This document shows, in pieces, positions 26,161 through 35,612 of a DNA stretch of 64,000 bases. Below the pieces are notes generated by a model. That model was not told the origin of the DNA, did no database searches, and saw only the letters and a list, made by a program, of their open reading frames with translations. The position numbers were made by a program, and so were the translations under genes. The first letter of the stretch is position 1; each line of letters starts with the position of its first letter. The DNA is from an uncultured bacterium (GTDB taxonomy: Bacteria; Cyanobacteriota; Vampirovibrionia; Gastranaerophilales; Gastranaerophilaceae): contig CASDWH010000040.1 in NCBI GenBank assembly GCA_949284715.1, positions 1 through 64,000 on the forward strand. Reading direction: 5' to 3'.

Positions 26161-27540
26161 TTATTTAAGCTTTGTTACAAACTCTATAGCCTCTTCTCTG
26201 GTATTAATATCTCCTGAGATTTGTGCTTCTTTTAGGGCATCAAGAATTTTTCCGAGTTCTGGTGATGGTTTAATATTCAGTATCTCCATAACTTCTTTAC
26301 CGTCAAGGAGTTTGGGCAGCGGTTTTAGGCTGTCTTTTATTTTTAAATAATAATCCAGCATTTTGTTAAGTCCGTTTATATTGTCTGATAAAACTTCATC
26401 AGTAATCGCTTCTCCGCGGGCTGAGAGGCGGTCTGCCTGCGCAAGTATAATGTTATCAATAACATCATTTTCCATTCTGCGGATATAGCGCATATAATGT
26501 TTTTCAGATAGATTAGGCGCTTGAATAACACTTGAAGGGTAGATGTGTAGTTTAATCATTTTTGTTATGTATTCAATTTGTTTTTTAGAATAATGCATTT
26601 TTCTTAGTAATTCATCAGCCATTTTAGCGCCGATATCATCATGTTTGATAAATCTGTGCCGCCCATTATCTTCTATTGTCCAGGTTTGGAATTTTCCTAT
26701 ATCGTGTAGCAGTCCAGCAAGCTTTAGGTGAGCCAGTCTTGAGGTGCCTCCAAAATCGGATTGTTCAAGATGTTTTTGAATTTCCTCCGGCGCTGCTTCA
26801 TATAGTTTTTGGATTTGATTAACTACTTCCAGAGAGTGATGAAAAAGGTCTAGATGGTGATGGGTGTTTGGCGGGACTTTTTTTTCGTCTTTTAAAGGCG
26901 GAAAAATCAGTTCTAATAAACCGGCATCGTCCATTGAAATTAATGATTTAACAGTAAACTTGCCTTCAAACAGTTTCATAATTTCGCAGTTAATCCGCTC
27001 TACAGCGGGCTTAGAAATTTGTTCTGCACGGGCTTTTATGGCTTTAATAGTTTTTTCTTCAATCTCAAATCCCAGAACGCTTTCAAACCGGAAAGCTCTT
27101 AAAAGTCTAAGCGGGTCATCATCAAAATTTTCAGGTTTTACCATTCTGATGATACCGTTGTGTAAATCTGATTGTCCGCCTGTAATATCTGCGGTTTCTC
27201 CGGTGTTAATATTGAGTGCAATTGCGTTTATTGTAAAATCACGCCGCAGAAGATCTTTAGTTAAATTTCCTTCTACCGGATTGGTAATATCAATATAATT
27301 CACCTTGTCTTTCATAACAAGTCTGTAAATTTTGTTTTCTTCATCAAGGGGAATATATACAGCATCCAGAGCTGCGGCTAATTTTTGTGCAAAGGTTCCA
27401 GCATCTTCATCAATGACTATTATATCGTTATCATAAGTTTTTCTGCCGAGTATTGCATCGCGGACAGAACCGCCGACAAGATAAATAGTTTGAGAGCAGT
27501 TTCTAAGAGTATTAATTATTAAATTATTTGGAATATCCAT
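26161..27540 (-). CDS. cca: CCA-adding tRNA nucleotidyltransferase with HD domain
   Basis: A 459-residue class II nucleotidyltransferase that adds or repairs the tRNA 3' CCA. IYLVGGSVRDAILGR, then YDNDIIV (metal-binding acidic pair, DxD form D-N-D) and LLRRDFTINAIALN are the catalytic core. KPENFDDDPLRLLRAFRFESVL is the family B/C motif. An HD domain follows with HHSLEVVNQI and GLLHDIGKFQTW. It overlaps rsmE upstream by 17 bp and is the third gene of a radA-rsmE-cca operon. Confidence 0.92.
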   Translation of the reverse strand: MDIPNNLIINTLRNCSQTIYLVGGSVRDAILGRKTYDNDIIVIDEDAGTFAQKLAAALDAVYIPLDEENKIYRLVMKDKVNYIDITNPVEGNLTKDLLRRDFTINAIALNINTGETADITGGQSDLHNGIIRMVKPENFDDDPLRLLRAFRFESVLGFEIEEKTIKAIKARAEQISKPAVERINCEIMKLFEGKFTVKSLISMDDAGLLELIFPPLKDEKKVPPNTHHHLDLFHHSLEVVNQIQKLYEAAPEEIQKHLEQSDFGGTSRLAHLKLAGLLHDIGKFQTWTIEDNGRHRFIKHDDIGAKMADELLRKMHYSKKQIEYITKMIKLHIYPSSVIQAPNLSEKHYMRYIRRMENDVIDNIILAQADRLSARGEAITDEVLSDNINGLNKMLDYYLKIKDSLKPLPKLLDGKEVMEILNIKPSPELGKILDALKEAQISGDINTREEAIEFVTKLK

Positions 27541-28249
27541 AGATTAAATTACCTATTCCTGCAATAGCTGCTGTTTCAGCTTTTAATATAAGGCTCCCGA
27601 GAGTTACAAGCGGTAAATTCTGAGATTTGAACCACTCAAATTCTCTGTCAGAAAATCCGCCTTCCGGGCCGATGATGATTAAAATTCTGGAGATGTCTGG
27701 ATGATTTTTTATAAACTCTTTAAGCGTTGTTTCTTCATTTCGTTCTGCGTATACAAGAATTGTATCAAAGCTTGCCAGCGGTAGTTTATCAAGTGTAGTA
27801 AGCTGCGCGCAGGTCGGAATATCTGCACGTTCGCATTGTTTTGAAGCTTCATACATAGTTTTTTGCCATTTTTCGATTTTGGCTGAGGCTGCATTACGCG
27901 GCAGCGCACAATTGTCGGTATATACGGGATAGATTATATTAACCCCGAGTTCTGTCGCTTTTTCAACAAGGGTTAGCTGCGCATCGCTCCGTAATGGCGA
28001 CTGGGCAAGGGCTAAGCTGAACGGCAATTTACGGATTGATTTTTCTTTTGATAGTATTTCTGTGTTAATTTCACTTTTTGTGATAGAAGTTATTTTGCAC
28101 CGGTAGATGTTTTCCAATTGGTCGCATAATTTTATTTCTTCACCAATTCTTGCGCGGAGGGACTTTGCAATATGATTATAGTTTTCTTTGTCATTGATTA
28201 TAACGTTATTACCGTTAACGGAAGCGGAGTTAATAAAAAAATGCGGCAT
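27524..28249 (-). CDS. rsmE: 16S rRNA m3U1498 methyltransferase
   Basis: A 241-residue SPOUT-class enzyme that methylates U1498 of 16S rRNA. ALAQSPLRSDAQLTLVEKATELGV and the C-terminal knot IIGPEGGFSDREFEWF followed by LVTLGSLILKAETAAIAGIG are diagnostic. It begins 2 bp after radA's stop and overlaps cca by 17 bp, which suggests strong translational coupling. Confidence 0.94.
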   Translation of the reverse strand: MPHFFINSASVNGNNVIINDKENYNHIAKSLRARIGEEIKLCDQLENIYRCKITSITKSEINTEILSKEKSIRKLPFSLALAQSPLRSDAQLTLVEKATELGVNIIYPVYTDNCALPRNAASAKIEKWQKTMYEASKQCERADIPTCAQLTTLDKLPLASFDTILVYAERNEETTLKEFIKNHPDISRILIIIGPEGGFSDREFEWFKSQNLPLVTLGSLILKAETAAIAGIGNLIYGYSK

Positions 28250-28251
28250 AA

Positions 28252-29622
28252 CTACTCCTTTGTAAGACCTTTGTTAAAAGCGTCAAGCAGGTTTTTAACT
28301 TTAATTATTTCTATTCCGTTAATATCTTTGTTAACAGGGTTGGAATGCGGTATAATTATCCGTTTAAAACCGAGTTTTTGCGCTTCAATAATACGTTTAT
28401 CAATATTACCAACCGCCCTTATTTCTCCTGAAAGTCCTATTTCACCGACTATTGCGGTATATTTATCCATTATGATATCCCTGGCGCAGGTTGTTATGGC
28501 AAGTGCGATACCTAAATCTGCGGCGGTTTCTGTTATATTCATTCCGCCTATCACGTTTACATAGACATCTTGTTTCGATAAATTTAAACCGACACGTTTT
28601 TCAAGTACGGCAAGAATCTGATGAACTCTGCCGGTATCAACCCCGTTTGCAATACGTCTGGGGGTTGGATACGGGGTTGTGCCTACCAGTGCCTGAATTT
28701 CCACAAGCAGCGGGCGGGAACCTTCATTTGTAACTATAGTTACGCTTCCCGGTGTTTGTACACTGTCTATATCTTTAATAAATAATTCACTGGGGTTGGT
28801 AATTTCGCGTAACCCGTTTTCTTCCATCTCAAAAATTCCGACTTCAGAAGTGTTTCCAAAACGGTTTTTTATTGAACGTAATATTCTGTGTGATTTGTAT
28901 TTGTCGCCTTCAAACTGAATGACCGTATCAACCATGTGTTCAAGAACTTTGGGGCCTGCAATGTTGCCCTCTTTTGTTACGTGTCCGATAACTATTATTG
29001 CAATGTTTGAACCTTTTGCAATGTTAATGAGCGTGTTGCAGCATTCTCTAATCTGGCTTACGCTGCCTGCCGAACTCTGTATATCATTTGAGTAAATTGC
29101 CTGAACACTGTCAATTATTACTAAATCCGGTTTGTTTTCTTCAATCTGTTTTTTTATTAATTCGAGATTTGTTTGAGAATAAATATAGAGGTTATCAGGA
29201 TGAACTCCCAGCCGTTGTGCGCGCAGTTTAATCTGGCTTAAAGATTCTTCCGCTGATATGTAAAGCACCTTTCTTCCGCTTGAAGAAAGAGTTCCGCCGC
29301 TCTGTAAGAGCAGAGTTGATTTCCCAATTCCGGGATCTCCTGCGATAAGGATTACAGAACCCTGCACAATTCCGCCTCCCAGCACCCTGTCAAACTCGGA
29401 AATATTTGTGCTGAAACGGGTTTCTGAATTTGTTGTTATATTGTTAATTTTCATCGGCGGAGTTTCGTCAGATATTGTTAAAGATTTACTGCGTTCATTT
29501 ACTGTTGTTGTTATTTCTTCAACAAAACTACCCCACGAACCGCACTCAGGACATCTGCCAAGATATCCTGCTGTTTCATATCCGCACTGCTGACATACAT
29601 ATTTTGATTTAACCTTTGCCAT
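28252..29622 (-). CDS. radA: DNA repair protein RadA
   Basis: A 456-residue RecA-like DNA repair and branch-migration helicase. The N-terminal zinc finger is YVCQQCGYETAGYLGRCPECGSW. Walker A is GDPGIGKSTLL, the RadA-specific KNRFG motif is in SIKNRFGNTSEVG, and the C-terminal Lon-like domain begins near residue 290. It heads the radA-rsmE-cca operon. The ATG has no Shine-Dalgarno. TAAAAT at 29634-29629 on the minus strand ends 6 nt before it, the same spacing as the other predicted leaderless genes. Confidence 0.95.
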   Translation of the reverse strand: MAKVKSKYVCQQCGYETAGYLGRCPECGSWGSFVEEITTTVNERSKSLTISDETPPMKINNITTNSETRFSTNISEFDRVLGGGIVQGSVILIAGDPGIGKSTLLLQSGGTLSSSGRKVLYISAEESLSQIKLRAQRLGVHPDNLYIYSQTNLELIKKQIEENKPDLVIIDSVQAIYSNDIQSSAGSVSQIRECCNTLINIAKGSNIAIIVIGHVTKEGNIAGPKVLEHMVDTVIQFEGDKYKSHRILRSIKNRFGNTSEVGIFEMEENGLREITNPSELFIKDIDSVQTPGSVTIVTNEGSRPLLVEIQALVGTTPYPTPRRIANGVDTGRVHQILAVLEKRVGLNLSKQDVYVNVIGGMNITETAADLGIALAITTCARDIIMDKYTAIVGEIGLSGEIRAVGNIDKRIIEAQKLGFKRIIIPHSNPVNKDINGIEIIKVKNLLDAFNKGLTKE

Positions 29623-29721
29623 AATTTAATTTTATTACAAAATACTGTAAACGAAAACTGTGTTAAAATTTAAAAATATTTAAAATTTTTCATAAATATT
29701 CATTTATTTATGGTTAAAGGC

Positions 29722-29750
29722 TTGTACTGTATTTAAATATATGTTATTAT
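29722..29750 (+). promoter_or_regulatory. Promoter with leaderless spacing
   Basis: TTGTAC (29722-29727), 17-bp spacer, TATTAT (29745-29750), then six Ts and the ATG at 29757. The duplicate gene has the same arrangement (31806-31834) with one extra T. Confidence 0.55.
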
Positions 29751-29756
29751 TTTTTT

Positions 29757-30437
29757 ATGAATGTAGATAAATATTTGGGAATAATAACTAACAGATTAAG
29801 TTTTAATTATATAGCTTTTCAGGCGGTGACTTTATTTTTGATTTTTGTTGCTGTATTGGCGGGAACTGCGCAGTTTGCATTATTCCCTATCCCGGATAAA
29901 GATTTGTTACCATCTGTCTTTGGGGTTGCAATCTTTTGCTTCTTCATAATATTTCTCTTTATTACTTTTCTTGAATTTATTTACTTTTTTCGTAAAAAAC
30001 AGCTTTCACAAAAATTATTCAGCAAGCAGGTGATGATATTCCACTTATTATTTCCCTATTTGTTATGTACAATTTTAGTGTTTAATCGTCCAACAACGGA
30101 ATTAATGATAGATCCGCATGCTTTTGACATGTTATTATATCTTATTATGCCTGGTCTATATATATCTATTATTTTGTTTTCTTTTATTCCTGCGTTTTTA
30201 TTTTTAGTAATAGAATTGGCGGGGAGAATAAGTCTTGAGCCGATGCCATATCTGAAAAATATCTGGCGGTTCTGGGGGCTTTTGATAGCATTATCTCTTT
30301 TTCTGTTTTTTATTATTGGTTATATTGCTAATTTTTTTTGGACAATGTTTTTGGGGTTATTATTATTTCTTTTGAATCCTCTCTGGTTGCTGCTATATTT
30401 AATACCGCTGCTTTTTGTATTGTTTGTCCGGGTTTAG
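29757..30437 (+). CDS. Duplicated membrane protein, copy 1
   Basis: A 226-residue very hydrophobic protein with five or six membrane segments and a short charged N-terminus (MNVDKYLGIITNRLSFNY). One cytoplasmic basic loop FFRKKQLSQKLFSKQ lies near residue 80. It is about 90% identical to the protein at 31842-32519. Differences cluster in the loop at about residues 110-130 and near the C-terminus. No transport motif is recognised. It has no Shine-Dalgarno. The duplication includes the promoter. Confidence 0.75.
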   Translation: MNVDKYLGIITNRLSFNYIAFQAVTLFLIFVAVLAGTAQFALFPIPDKDLLPSVFGVAIFCFFIIFLFITFLEFIYFFRKKQLSQKLFSKQVMIFHLLFPYLLCTILVFNRPTTELMIDPHAFDMLLYLIMPGLYISIILFSFIPAFLFLVIELAGRISLEPMPYLKNIWRFWGLLIALSLFLFFIIGYIANFFWTMFLGLLLFLLNPLWLLLYLIPLLFVLFVRV

Positions 30438-30495
30438 TTGGTTATTGTGTTGTTAAAAAATGCGTTGCAGTAATCTGCAACGCGTCTGTAAAATA

Positions 30496-31518
30496 TTATA
30501 AATCTACATATTTATCTTCATCTAGCCAGAAGTCAATAGCGTGACCGAGTTCCGGTTCTTCCATATCAACTAGTTTTTTATTCGGGTCGAAATTACCTGG
30601 CCAATCGCGCCAATGCGCTCTAACTTTTGTGCCGTCGTGTCGTTTATACTCTTTTACATAAACTTGTCCATTGTGATACCCTCCGAAATCTTTGTTGATA
30701 AAATCTGCGGGGTTGGTGTAATTCGTGGATTTCTTTGTTTCGTATTTTGCAATATTGGAATTTGTGTTATGCATAAGCAGTCTTGAATCAAAATCTTCTA
30801 TTATTCTAGTAGTTTTATCAATGTGTGTTCTGATTGGATTTTGTATGTATAAATCGTGCTTTGATATTTCTTTTTGTGTGGTTATTGGCTGTTGATTTTC
30901 AAGCAAATGATAGTATAATCTTCTTTCGTTTTTTAAACTGCCCTTTTCATTCATTTGATAAACTTTACCTATGTGTTTATCCCCGTAGGTTCCGGTTACG
31001 ATATCATTTTTGTTACAATAATTGATAATGTTATCAGTATTGGAATAGTTAATATTATAGCTTTCTAAAATCTCACCAACACCAAACGGATTAAAAACAA
31101 CAGTATCAGTGCCGGTTAGTACACCTAATATTGTACTACAACTGCCTGCAAGGGAGTCGCCTGTGAGTATTATACGGCCTTGATTTTTGTATTTGTTATA
31201 CAAGGATAATATATCAAACATTTGTGAGGGGATGTTTTTGGAGATTATTTGAAAGTCGTTTTGTAAATCGTAAATGGATTGCATGTTGCGTATATTTTGT
31301 AAAAAATGTTCTTTTTCGAGAAGATCAGTTCCTTTGCTTGCAATAATGATATCATCGCCGCGTTTATATACGATACCGAAGTATCCTGTATTAGGATTGC
31401 GGTAAGTGCATAGAGGTTTACAGCTTGAAGGCGGCGGAAATTTCTTTTCGTTGTACGTTGATAAGGCACACCGTCTTGCATCTTCGTGTAATTCAATGTC
31501 TGTTATAAAATTTTTCAT
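30496..31518 (-). CDS. Lipase-like alpha/beta hydrolase
   Basis: A 340-residue protein resembling class 3 lipases. The strand YFGIVYKRGDDIIIASKGTD precedes a helix region and then the nucleophile elbow IILTGDSLAGSCSTI, a G-x-S-x-x-G form with Asp in place of the usual His before Ser. VVFNPFGVG follows, as in class 3 lipases. The last third has a KRHDGTKVRAHWRDWPG motif, like the 'DGTxVRxHxR' repeats found in secreted or phage-associated proteins. There is no signal peptide. AAGGAGAA precedes the ATG. It lies between two copies of a membrane gene. The substrate is unknown. Confidence 0.6.
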   Translation of the reverse strand: MKNFITDIELHEDARRCALSTYNEKKFPPPSSCKPLCTYRNPNTGYFGIVYKRGDDIIIASKGTDLLEKEHFLQNIRNMQSIYDLQNDFQIISKNIPSQMFDILSLYNKYKNQGRIILTGDSLAGSCSTILGVLTGTDTVVFNPFGVGEILESYNINYSNTDNIINYCNKNDIVTGTYGDKHIGKVYQMNEKGSLKNERRLYYHLLENQQPITTQKEISKHDLYIQNPIRTHIDKTTRIIEDFDSRLLMHNTNSNIAKYETKKSTNYTNPADFINKDFGGYHNGQVYVKEYKRHDGTKVRAHWRDWPGNFDPNKKLVDMEEPELGHAIDFWLDEDKYVDL

Positions 31519-31567
31519 AAGTTCTCCTTTTTTTTTATTAGATTAATATCTGAAAAGTGTTGATATT

Positions 31568-31779
31568 TGTAATAAAACAGGGTCAATGTATATTTTAAAT
31601 GTAGGGGTATAACTATATACTTTACAAGTGTATTTTATTAACGATATTATCATATAATATATAAACATAAATGTCAAGTATAACTTGTTAATCTAATTAA
31701 ATATTGTACAAATAGTAAATTGTATGTAAAATACTTTAGGCTGCTTTTTAAAGGCGCCGGCAGGCTTTAGCTCCTATTT
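31568..31779. repeat. Duplicated intergenic block, copy 1
   Basis: About 212 bp matching 32573-32783 at roughly 88-90% by eye. The best-conserved part is the right end, containing AAAGGCGCCGGCAGGCTTT. It also holds GTAAA-N6-GTAAA (31715-31730). It contains the upstream region of the lipase-like gene and lies before the second membrane gene. Confidence 0.85.
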
Positions 31780-31841
31780 ATATTCATTTGTTTATAATTA
31801 AAGGCTTGTACTGTCTTTAAATATATGTTATTGTTTTTTTT

Positions 31842-32519
31842 ATGAATGTAGATAAATATTTGGGAATAATAACTAACAGATTAAGTTTTAATTATATAGC
31901 TTTTCAGGCGGTGACTTTATTTTTGATTTTTGTTGCTGTATTGGCGGGAACTGCGCAGTTTGCATTATTTCCTAATCAAGATAAAGATTTATTACCATCT
32001 GTCTTTGGGGTTGCAATCTTTTGCTTCTTCATAATATTTCTATTTATTACTTTTCTTGAATTTATTTACTTTTTTCGTAAAAAACAGCTCTCACAAAAAT
32101 TATTCAGCAAGCAGGTGATGATATTCCATTTGTTATTTACTTATTTGTTGTGTACAATTTTAGTGTTTAATTGTCCAACAACGGAATTAATAGTAGATTC
32201 ATATGCTTTTGCTCCATTATATCTTCTTTTTCCGGGTTTATATATATCTATTATTTTGTTTTCTTTTATTCCTGCGTTTTTATTTTTAGTAATAGAATTG
32301 GTGGGAAGAATAAGTCTTGAGCCGATGCCTTATCTGAAAAATATTTGGCGGTTCTGGGGGCTGTTGATAGCATTATCCCTTTTCCTGTTTTTTATTATTG
32401 GTTATATTGCTAATTTTTTATGGACAATATTTTTGGCGGTATTTTTATACTATCTGAATCCTCTCTGGTTGCTGCTATATTTAATACCGCTGCTTTTTGT
32501 GTTATTTGTCCGGGTTTAG
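31842..32519 (+). CDS. Duplicated membrane protein, copy 2
   Basis: A 225-residue near-copy of the protein at 29757-30437, with the same hydrophobic layout. Changes are mainly in the loop around residues 110-130 (NCPTTELIVDSYAFAPLYLL here) and in the last transmembrane segment. Both copies are intact, so both may be used. The upstream TTGTAC-N17-TATTGT is also copied, ending 7 nt before the ATG. Function unknown. Confidence 0.75.
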   Translation: MNVDKYLGIITNRLSFNYIAFQAVTLFLIFVAVLAGTAQFALFPNQDKDLLPSVFGVAIFCFFIIFLFITFLEFIYFFRKKQLSQKLFSKQVMIFHLLFTYLLCTILVFNCPTTELIVDSYAFAPLYLLFPGLYISIILFSFIPAFLFLVIELVGRISLEPMPYLKNIWRFWGLLIALSLFLFFIIGYIANFLWTIFLAVFLYYLNPLWLLLYLIPLLFVLFVRV

Positions 32520-32572
32520 TTGATTATTGTGTTGTTATAATTATTATTCAGCTTGTTAAGGGAGCGTTACTT

Positions 32573-32783
32573 TGTAATAAACAGGGTAAATGTATATTTT
32601 TAATGTAGGGAAATGATTATATAATTTACAAGTGTATTTTGTTAATAATATTATTATATAATATATGAACATAAATGTCAAGTATAACTTGTTGCTATAA
32701 TTAAATATTGTACAAATGGTAAACTGTATGTAAAATATCTTAGACTGCTTTTTAAAGGCGCCGGCAGGCTTTAGTTCCTATTT
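32573..32783. repeat. Duplicated intergenic block, copy 2
   Basis: Counterpart of 31568-31779. It follows the second membrane gene directly and leads into der. No lipase-like gene lies between, which suggests that copy was deleted after duplication. Confidence 0.85.
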
Positions 32784-32803
32784 GTTTTTATTCCTCTCCG
32801 TGT

Positions 32804-32809
32804 TACAAT
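32804..32809 (+). promoter_or_regulatory. -10 hexamer of der, leaderless spacing
   Basis: TACAAT ends 6 nt before the der ATG at 32816, with no Shine-Dalgarno in between. The -35 position reads TTTGTT. Confidence 0.5.
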
Positions 32810-32815
32810 TAACCT

Positions 32816-34150
32816 ATGAAAAGAAAACCAACTGTAGCAGTCGTAGGCCGCCCTAATGTGGGCAAATCAACCTTTGTAAACCGGCTTGTCGGGCAAAGGC
32901 GTTCGATTGTGGACGATTTGCCGGGGGTTACACGCGATAGAATTTATTTTGATTGTGAATGGCAGCACAAACCTTTTACTGTAATTGACACTGGCGGTAT
33001 TATTCCGGGTGATGAAGATGAAATAATGCTTTCGATATTTGATCAAGCGCGTATCGCTTGTGATGAGGCAGATAGGATAATTTTTCTCGTAGATGGTATG
33101 GAGGGGATTACTCCTGTAGATGAGGATATCGCAAATATTTTAAGACGTTCTGAAAAACCCGTATTCCTTGCGGTTAATAAGACGGATTCTCCGTCGCATT
33201 TTGCAAATGCGGCTGAATTTTACGCACTCTCCCTCGGAGAGCCGGTTCCTGTATCGGCACTCCACGGCTCCGGCGGGGTAGGGGATTTGCTGGATATGGT
33301 AACTGAAGGGTTTGATACGGATGATACTTATGAGAAGGAAAATACTATTAAGATAGCAATAGTTGGACGTCCGAATGCCGGTAAATCATCAATTGTTAAT
33401 TCACTTCTCGGCGAAAAACGGGTTATTGTTTCGGATATTTCAGGTACTACCCGTGACAGCATAGATAGTAAAATAACCTATGATGATACAGAATTTACAA
33501 TTATAGACACGGCGGGTATCCGTAAAAAATCAAAAGTCGACTGGGGTGTCGAAAAATTTGCTGTTGACAGGGCAATCCGTTCTATAAGAGAGTGTGATGT
33601 TGCACTCCTCGTAATAGATGCTCTTGAAGGGGTTTCCGATCAGGATAAAAAGATAGCTTCTGTTATTACAGACGCCGGTAAGGGAATGATTGTAGCAATT
33701 AATAAATGGGATTTAGTAGAAGATAAAAAATCTAACACTATTAATAAATTTGAACAAAAGATTTCCAATGATATACCATTTCTTGCGCATGTTCCTAGAA
33801 TTTATATAAGTGCTGTCACCGGTCAGCGGCTTACGCAGATTTTTGATAAGGCAAAAGAAGTTTATGCTGAGTGTACAAAGCGTGTGGCGACCGGCCTGTT
33901 AAATAAGATTATAAATGAAGCCTACGCTTTGAATCCGCCGCAAACGGTCAGAAACAAAAGATTAAAAATTTTATATACAACGCAGGTTTCAGTTCAGCCG
34001 CCGGTGTTTGTGCTGTTTACGAACAACGGGGATTTGCTGAAAGAACATTATAAACGTTACCTTGAAAACAAACTCCGTGAAGCATTCGGTTTTACCGGCA
34101 CACCTGTCAGGATTTCAGTCAGAGAAAAAGCAAAAAACAAAAGTAATTAA
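32816..34150 (+). CDS. der: Ribosome biogenesis GTPase Der (EngA)
   Basis: A 444-residue GTPase with two tandem G domains and a C-terminal KH-like domain, needed for 50S subunit maturation. The first G1 motif is GRPNVGKST and the second GRPNAGKSS. G3 motifs are DTGG and DTAG, and G4 motifs are NKTD and NKWD. The C-terminal RNKRLKILYTTQVSVQPPVFVLF is typical. Length is normal. It has a predicted leaderless start and overlaps the convergent gatD by 4 bp. Confidence 0.96.
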   Translation: MKRKPTVAVVGRPNVGKSTFVNRLVGQRRSIVDDLPGVTRDRIYFDCEWQHKPFTVIDTGGIIPGDEDEIMLSIFDQARIACDEADRIIFLVDGMEGITPVDEDIANILRRSEKPVFLAVNKTDSPSHFANAAEFYALSLGEPVPVSALHGSGGVGDLLDMVTEGFDTDDTYEKENTIKIAIVGRPNAGKSSIVNSLLGEKRVIVSDISGTTRDSIDSKITYDDTEFTIIDTAGIRKKSKVDWGVEKFAVDRAIRSIRECDVALLVIDALEGVSDQDKKIASVITDAGKGMIVAINKWDLVEDKKSNTINKFEQKISNDIPFLAHVPRIYISAVTGQRLTQIFDKAKEVYAECTKRVATGLLNKIINEAYALNPPQTVRNKRLKILYTTQVSVQPPVFVLFTNNGDLLKEHYKRYLENKLREAFGFTGTPVRISVREKAKNKSN

Positions 34151-34872
34151 TAAATCCTTCCGACAGCTTTAGCGTGTGCGTCAAACTCAATCTTGTCATC
34201 TAGCGGCGCAAGTTCTGCTGTTCCATATTTTTTTTCAAGCGCAAGTTTTATCAGGTAATCGGCAAAATGCGGGTTTTTAGGTAAAAAAGAGCCGTGCAGA
34301 TAGGTTCCGAAAACATTCTTATACCTGCCGCCTTCTTTTTTGTCCTCTCCGTTGTTGCCATACCCTGTAGTTACAACAGCAAGCGGTTTTGTGCCGCCTC
34401 TTAAATATGTAAGTCCGCTGTGGTTTTCAAAACCCACAAGTGTTTTAGGGGAAACAAACTCAGTTTGTGCAGTTACATTTCCGATAAAACGTTTATTGCC
34501 TGCAACCGTATATGCATCCAGTAATGAAATTCCGGGGAGCCTGTCAGCATTGTGCGGCTGGTAATACTCTCCAAATAACTGGTATCCGCCGCAAATCCCT
34601 AAGAAAACACTATTATTATTCATTTCATCTGTAAGAAATTCTTTATACTTTTGGAGTTCATAAGCAACTTCAACCTGCTGTCTATCCTGTCCGCCGCCGA
34701 TAAAATAGATATCGTGGCCGGTAATTTTATCCCCTAAATTAATATTATCAATTTCAAGTTCTATTCCGCGCCATTCACATCTTTTTTTAAGCGTAATAAC
34801 ATTCCCTATATCGCCGTACAAGTTCAACTGGCGCGGGTAAAGATGTCCTAATTTTAATTTTCGTGTTTCCAT
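34147..34872 (-). CDS. gatD: Lipid II isoglutaminyl synthase glutaminase subunit GatD-like
   Basis: A 241-residue class I glutamine amidotransferase of the CobB/CobQ-like type. The N-terminus LKLGHLYPRQLNLYGDIGN, the nucleophile region VFLGICGGYQLFGEYY and the histidine region VFGTYLHGSFLPKNPHFADYLI match GatD, which supplies ammonia to MurT for amidation of peptidoglycan D-Glu. The partner murT is not in the window. It is the last gene of a BCAT-mlaE-gatD series, 8 bp after mlaE. A cobyric acid synthase-type GATase is a less likely alternative. Confidence 0.8.
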   Translation of the reverse strand: METRKLKLGHLYPRQLNLYGDIGNVITLKKRCEWRGIELEIDNINLGDKITGHDIYFIGGGQDRQQVEVAYELQKYKEFLTDEMNNNSVFLGICGGYQLFGEYYQPHNADRLPGISLLDAYTVAGNKRFIGNVTAQTEFVSPKTLVGFENHSGLTYLRGGTKPLAVVTTGYGNNGEDKKEGGRYKNVFGTYLHGSFLPKNPHFADYLIKLALEKKYGTAELAPLDDKIEFDAHAKAVGRIY

Positions 34873-34880
34873 AGCGGCCT

Positions 34881-35612
34881 CTACAGGTAAAAAATAAGAT
34901 TAATTAAGAAATCAGCAACCAGCATATAAATAGTCGATTTAATAGCTGCCTGCGTTGTTGATAAGCCTACTTCTTTTGCCCCGCCTTTTGTGTTATATCC
35001 CTGAGTTGCACAGACAAGGGCAACAAGGATGCCGAATATAAATCCTTTAAAGATACTTATATAAAAATCTTTTGTTGCAAGCCACCATTTGACTGATTCC
35101 CAGAAGCGCGCGGGGTGCAGGTCGATAGCAAGATTAGCGACCCACATTCCTGCCGCAAGTCCTATTACTTCTGCAATAATGACGGTCATCGGGATTGTAA
35201 TTCCGGCGGCGAGTATTCGCGGAGCAAAATAATATCCTACAGGATCTACTTTAAGCGTTTTTATTGCATCAACTTGAGAAGTAACTTGCATATTAGAGAT
35301 TTCGGCAGAAATAGCTGTTCCGGCTCTGGCGCCGACTGCAAGTGCGGTAAATCCCGGGGCGATTTCTCTTAATAATACAATTAAGAGAGTTCCGCCAACG
35401 TATGTTTCCGCGCCTGTCATTAGAAATTGCTTTGATATCTGGATTGTAATTACAGCCGAAGTAATAGCTATTACAGCAAGAATAATCGGAAGGGAATTCC
35501 AGCTTATAGAAACAGCCTGATCCAGAGCGTGTTTAATCCGCATTCTGCCGGTGCAGATATACGCAATTGATATTAGAAGGTTTTGAACACATTGTCCGAA
35601 AAATTTAATCAT
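34881..35612 (-). CDS. MlaE-family ABC transporter permease
   Basis: A 243-residue integral membrane protein of the MlaE/YrbE family, the permease of phospholipid transport systems between inner and outer membranes. FTALAVGARAGTAISAEISNMQVTSQVDAIKTLKVDP is the family signature (about residues 95-130), and several membrane helices surround it. I set the start at 35612, which overlaps the BCAT stop by 8 bp. A longer frame upstream lies within the BCAT gene. Its ATPase and MCE-domain partners are not adjacent. Outer-membrane lipid transport fits a diderm cell. Confidence 0.88.
   Translation of the reverse strand: MIKFFGQCVQNLLISIAYICTGRMRIKHALDQAVSISWNSLPIILAVIAITSAVITIQISKQFLMTGAETYVGGTLLIVLLREIAPGFTALAVGARAGTAISAEISNMQVTSQVDAIKTLKVDPVGYYFAPRILAAGITIPMTVIIAEVIGLAAGMWVANLAIDLHPARFWESVKWWLATKDFYISIFKGFIFGILVALVCATQGYNTKGGAKEVGLSTTQAAIKSTIYMLVADFLINLIFYL

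Noticed and set aside
31715-32734. GTAAA-N6-GTAAA in the duplicated blocks as members of the CpxR-like set
   Set aside because: The spacing differs from the other sites and the distance to the downstream promoters is much larger; the two are copies of one another, so they count once.
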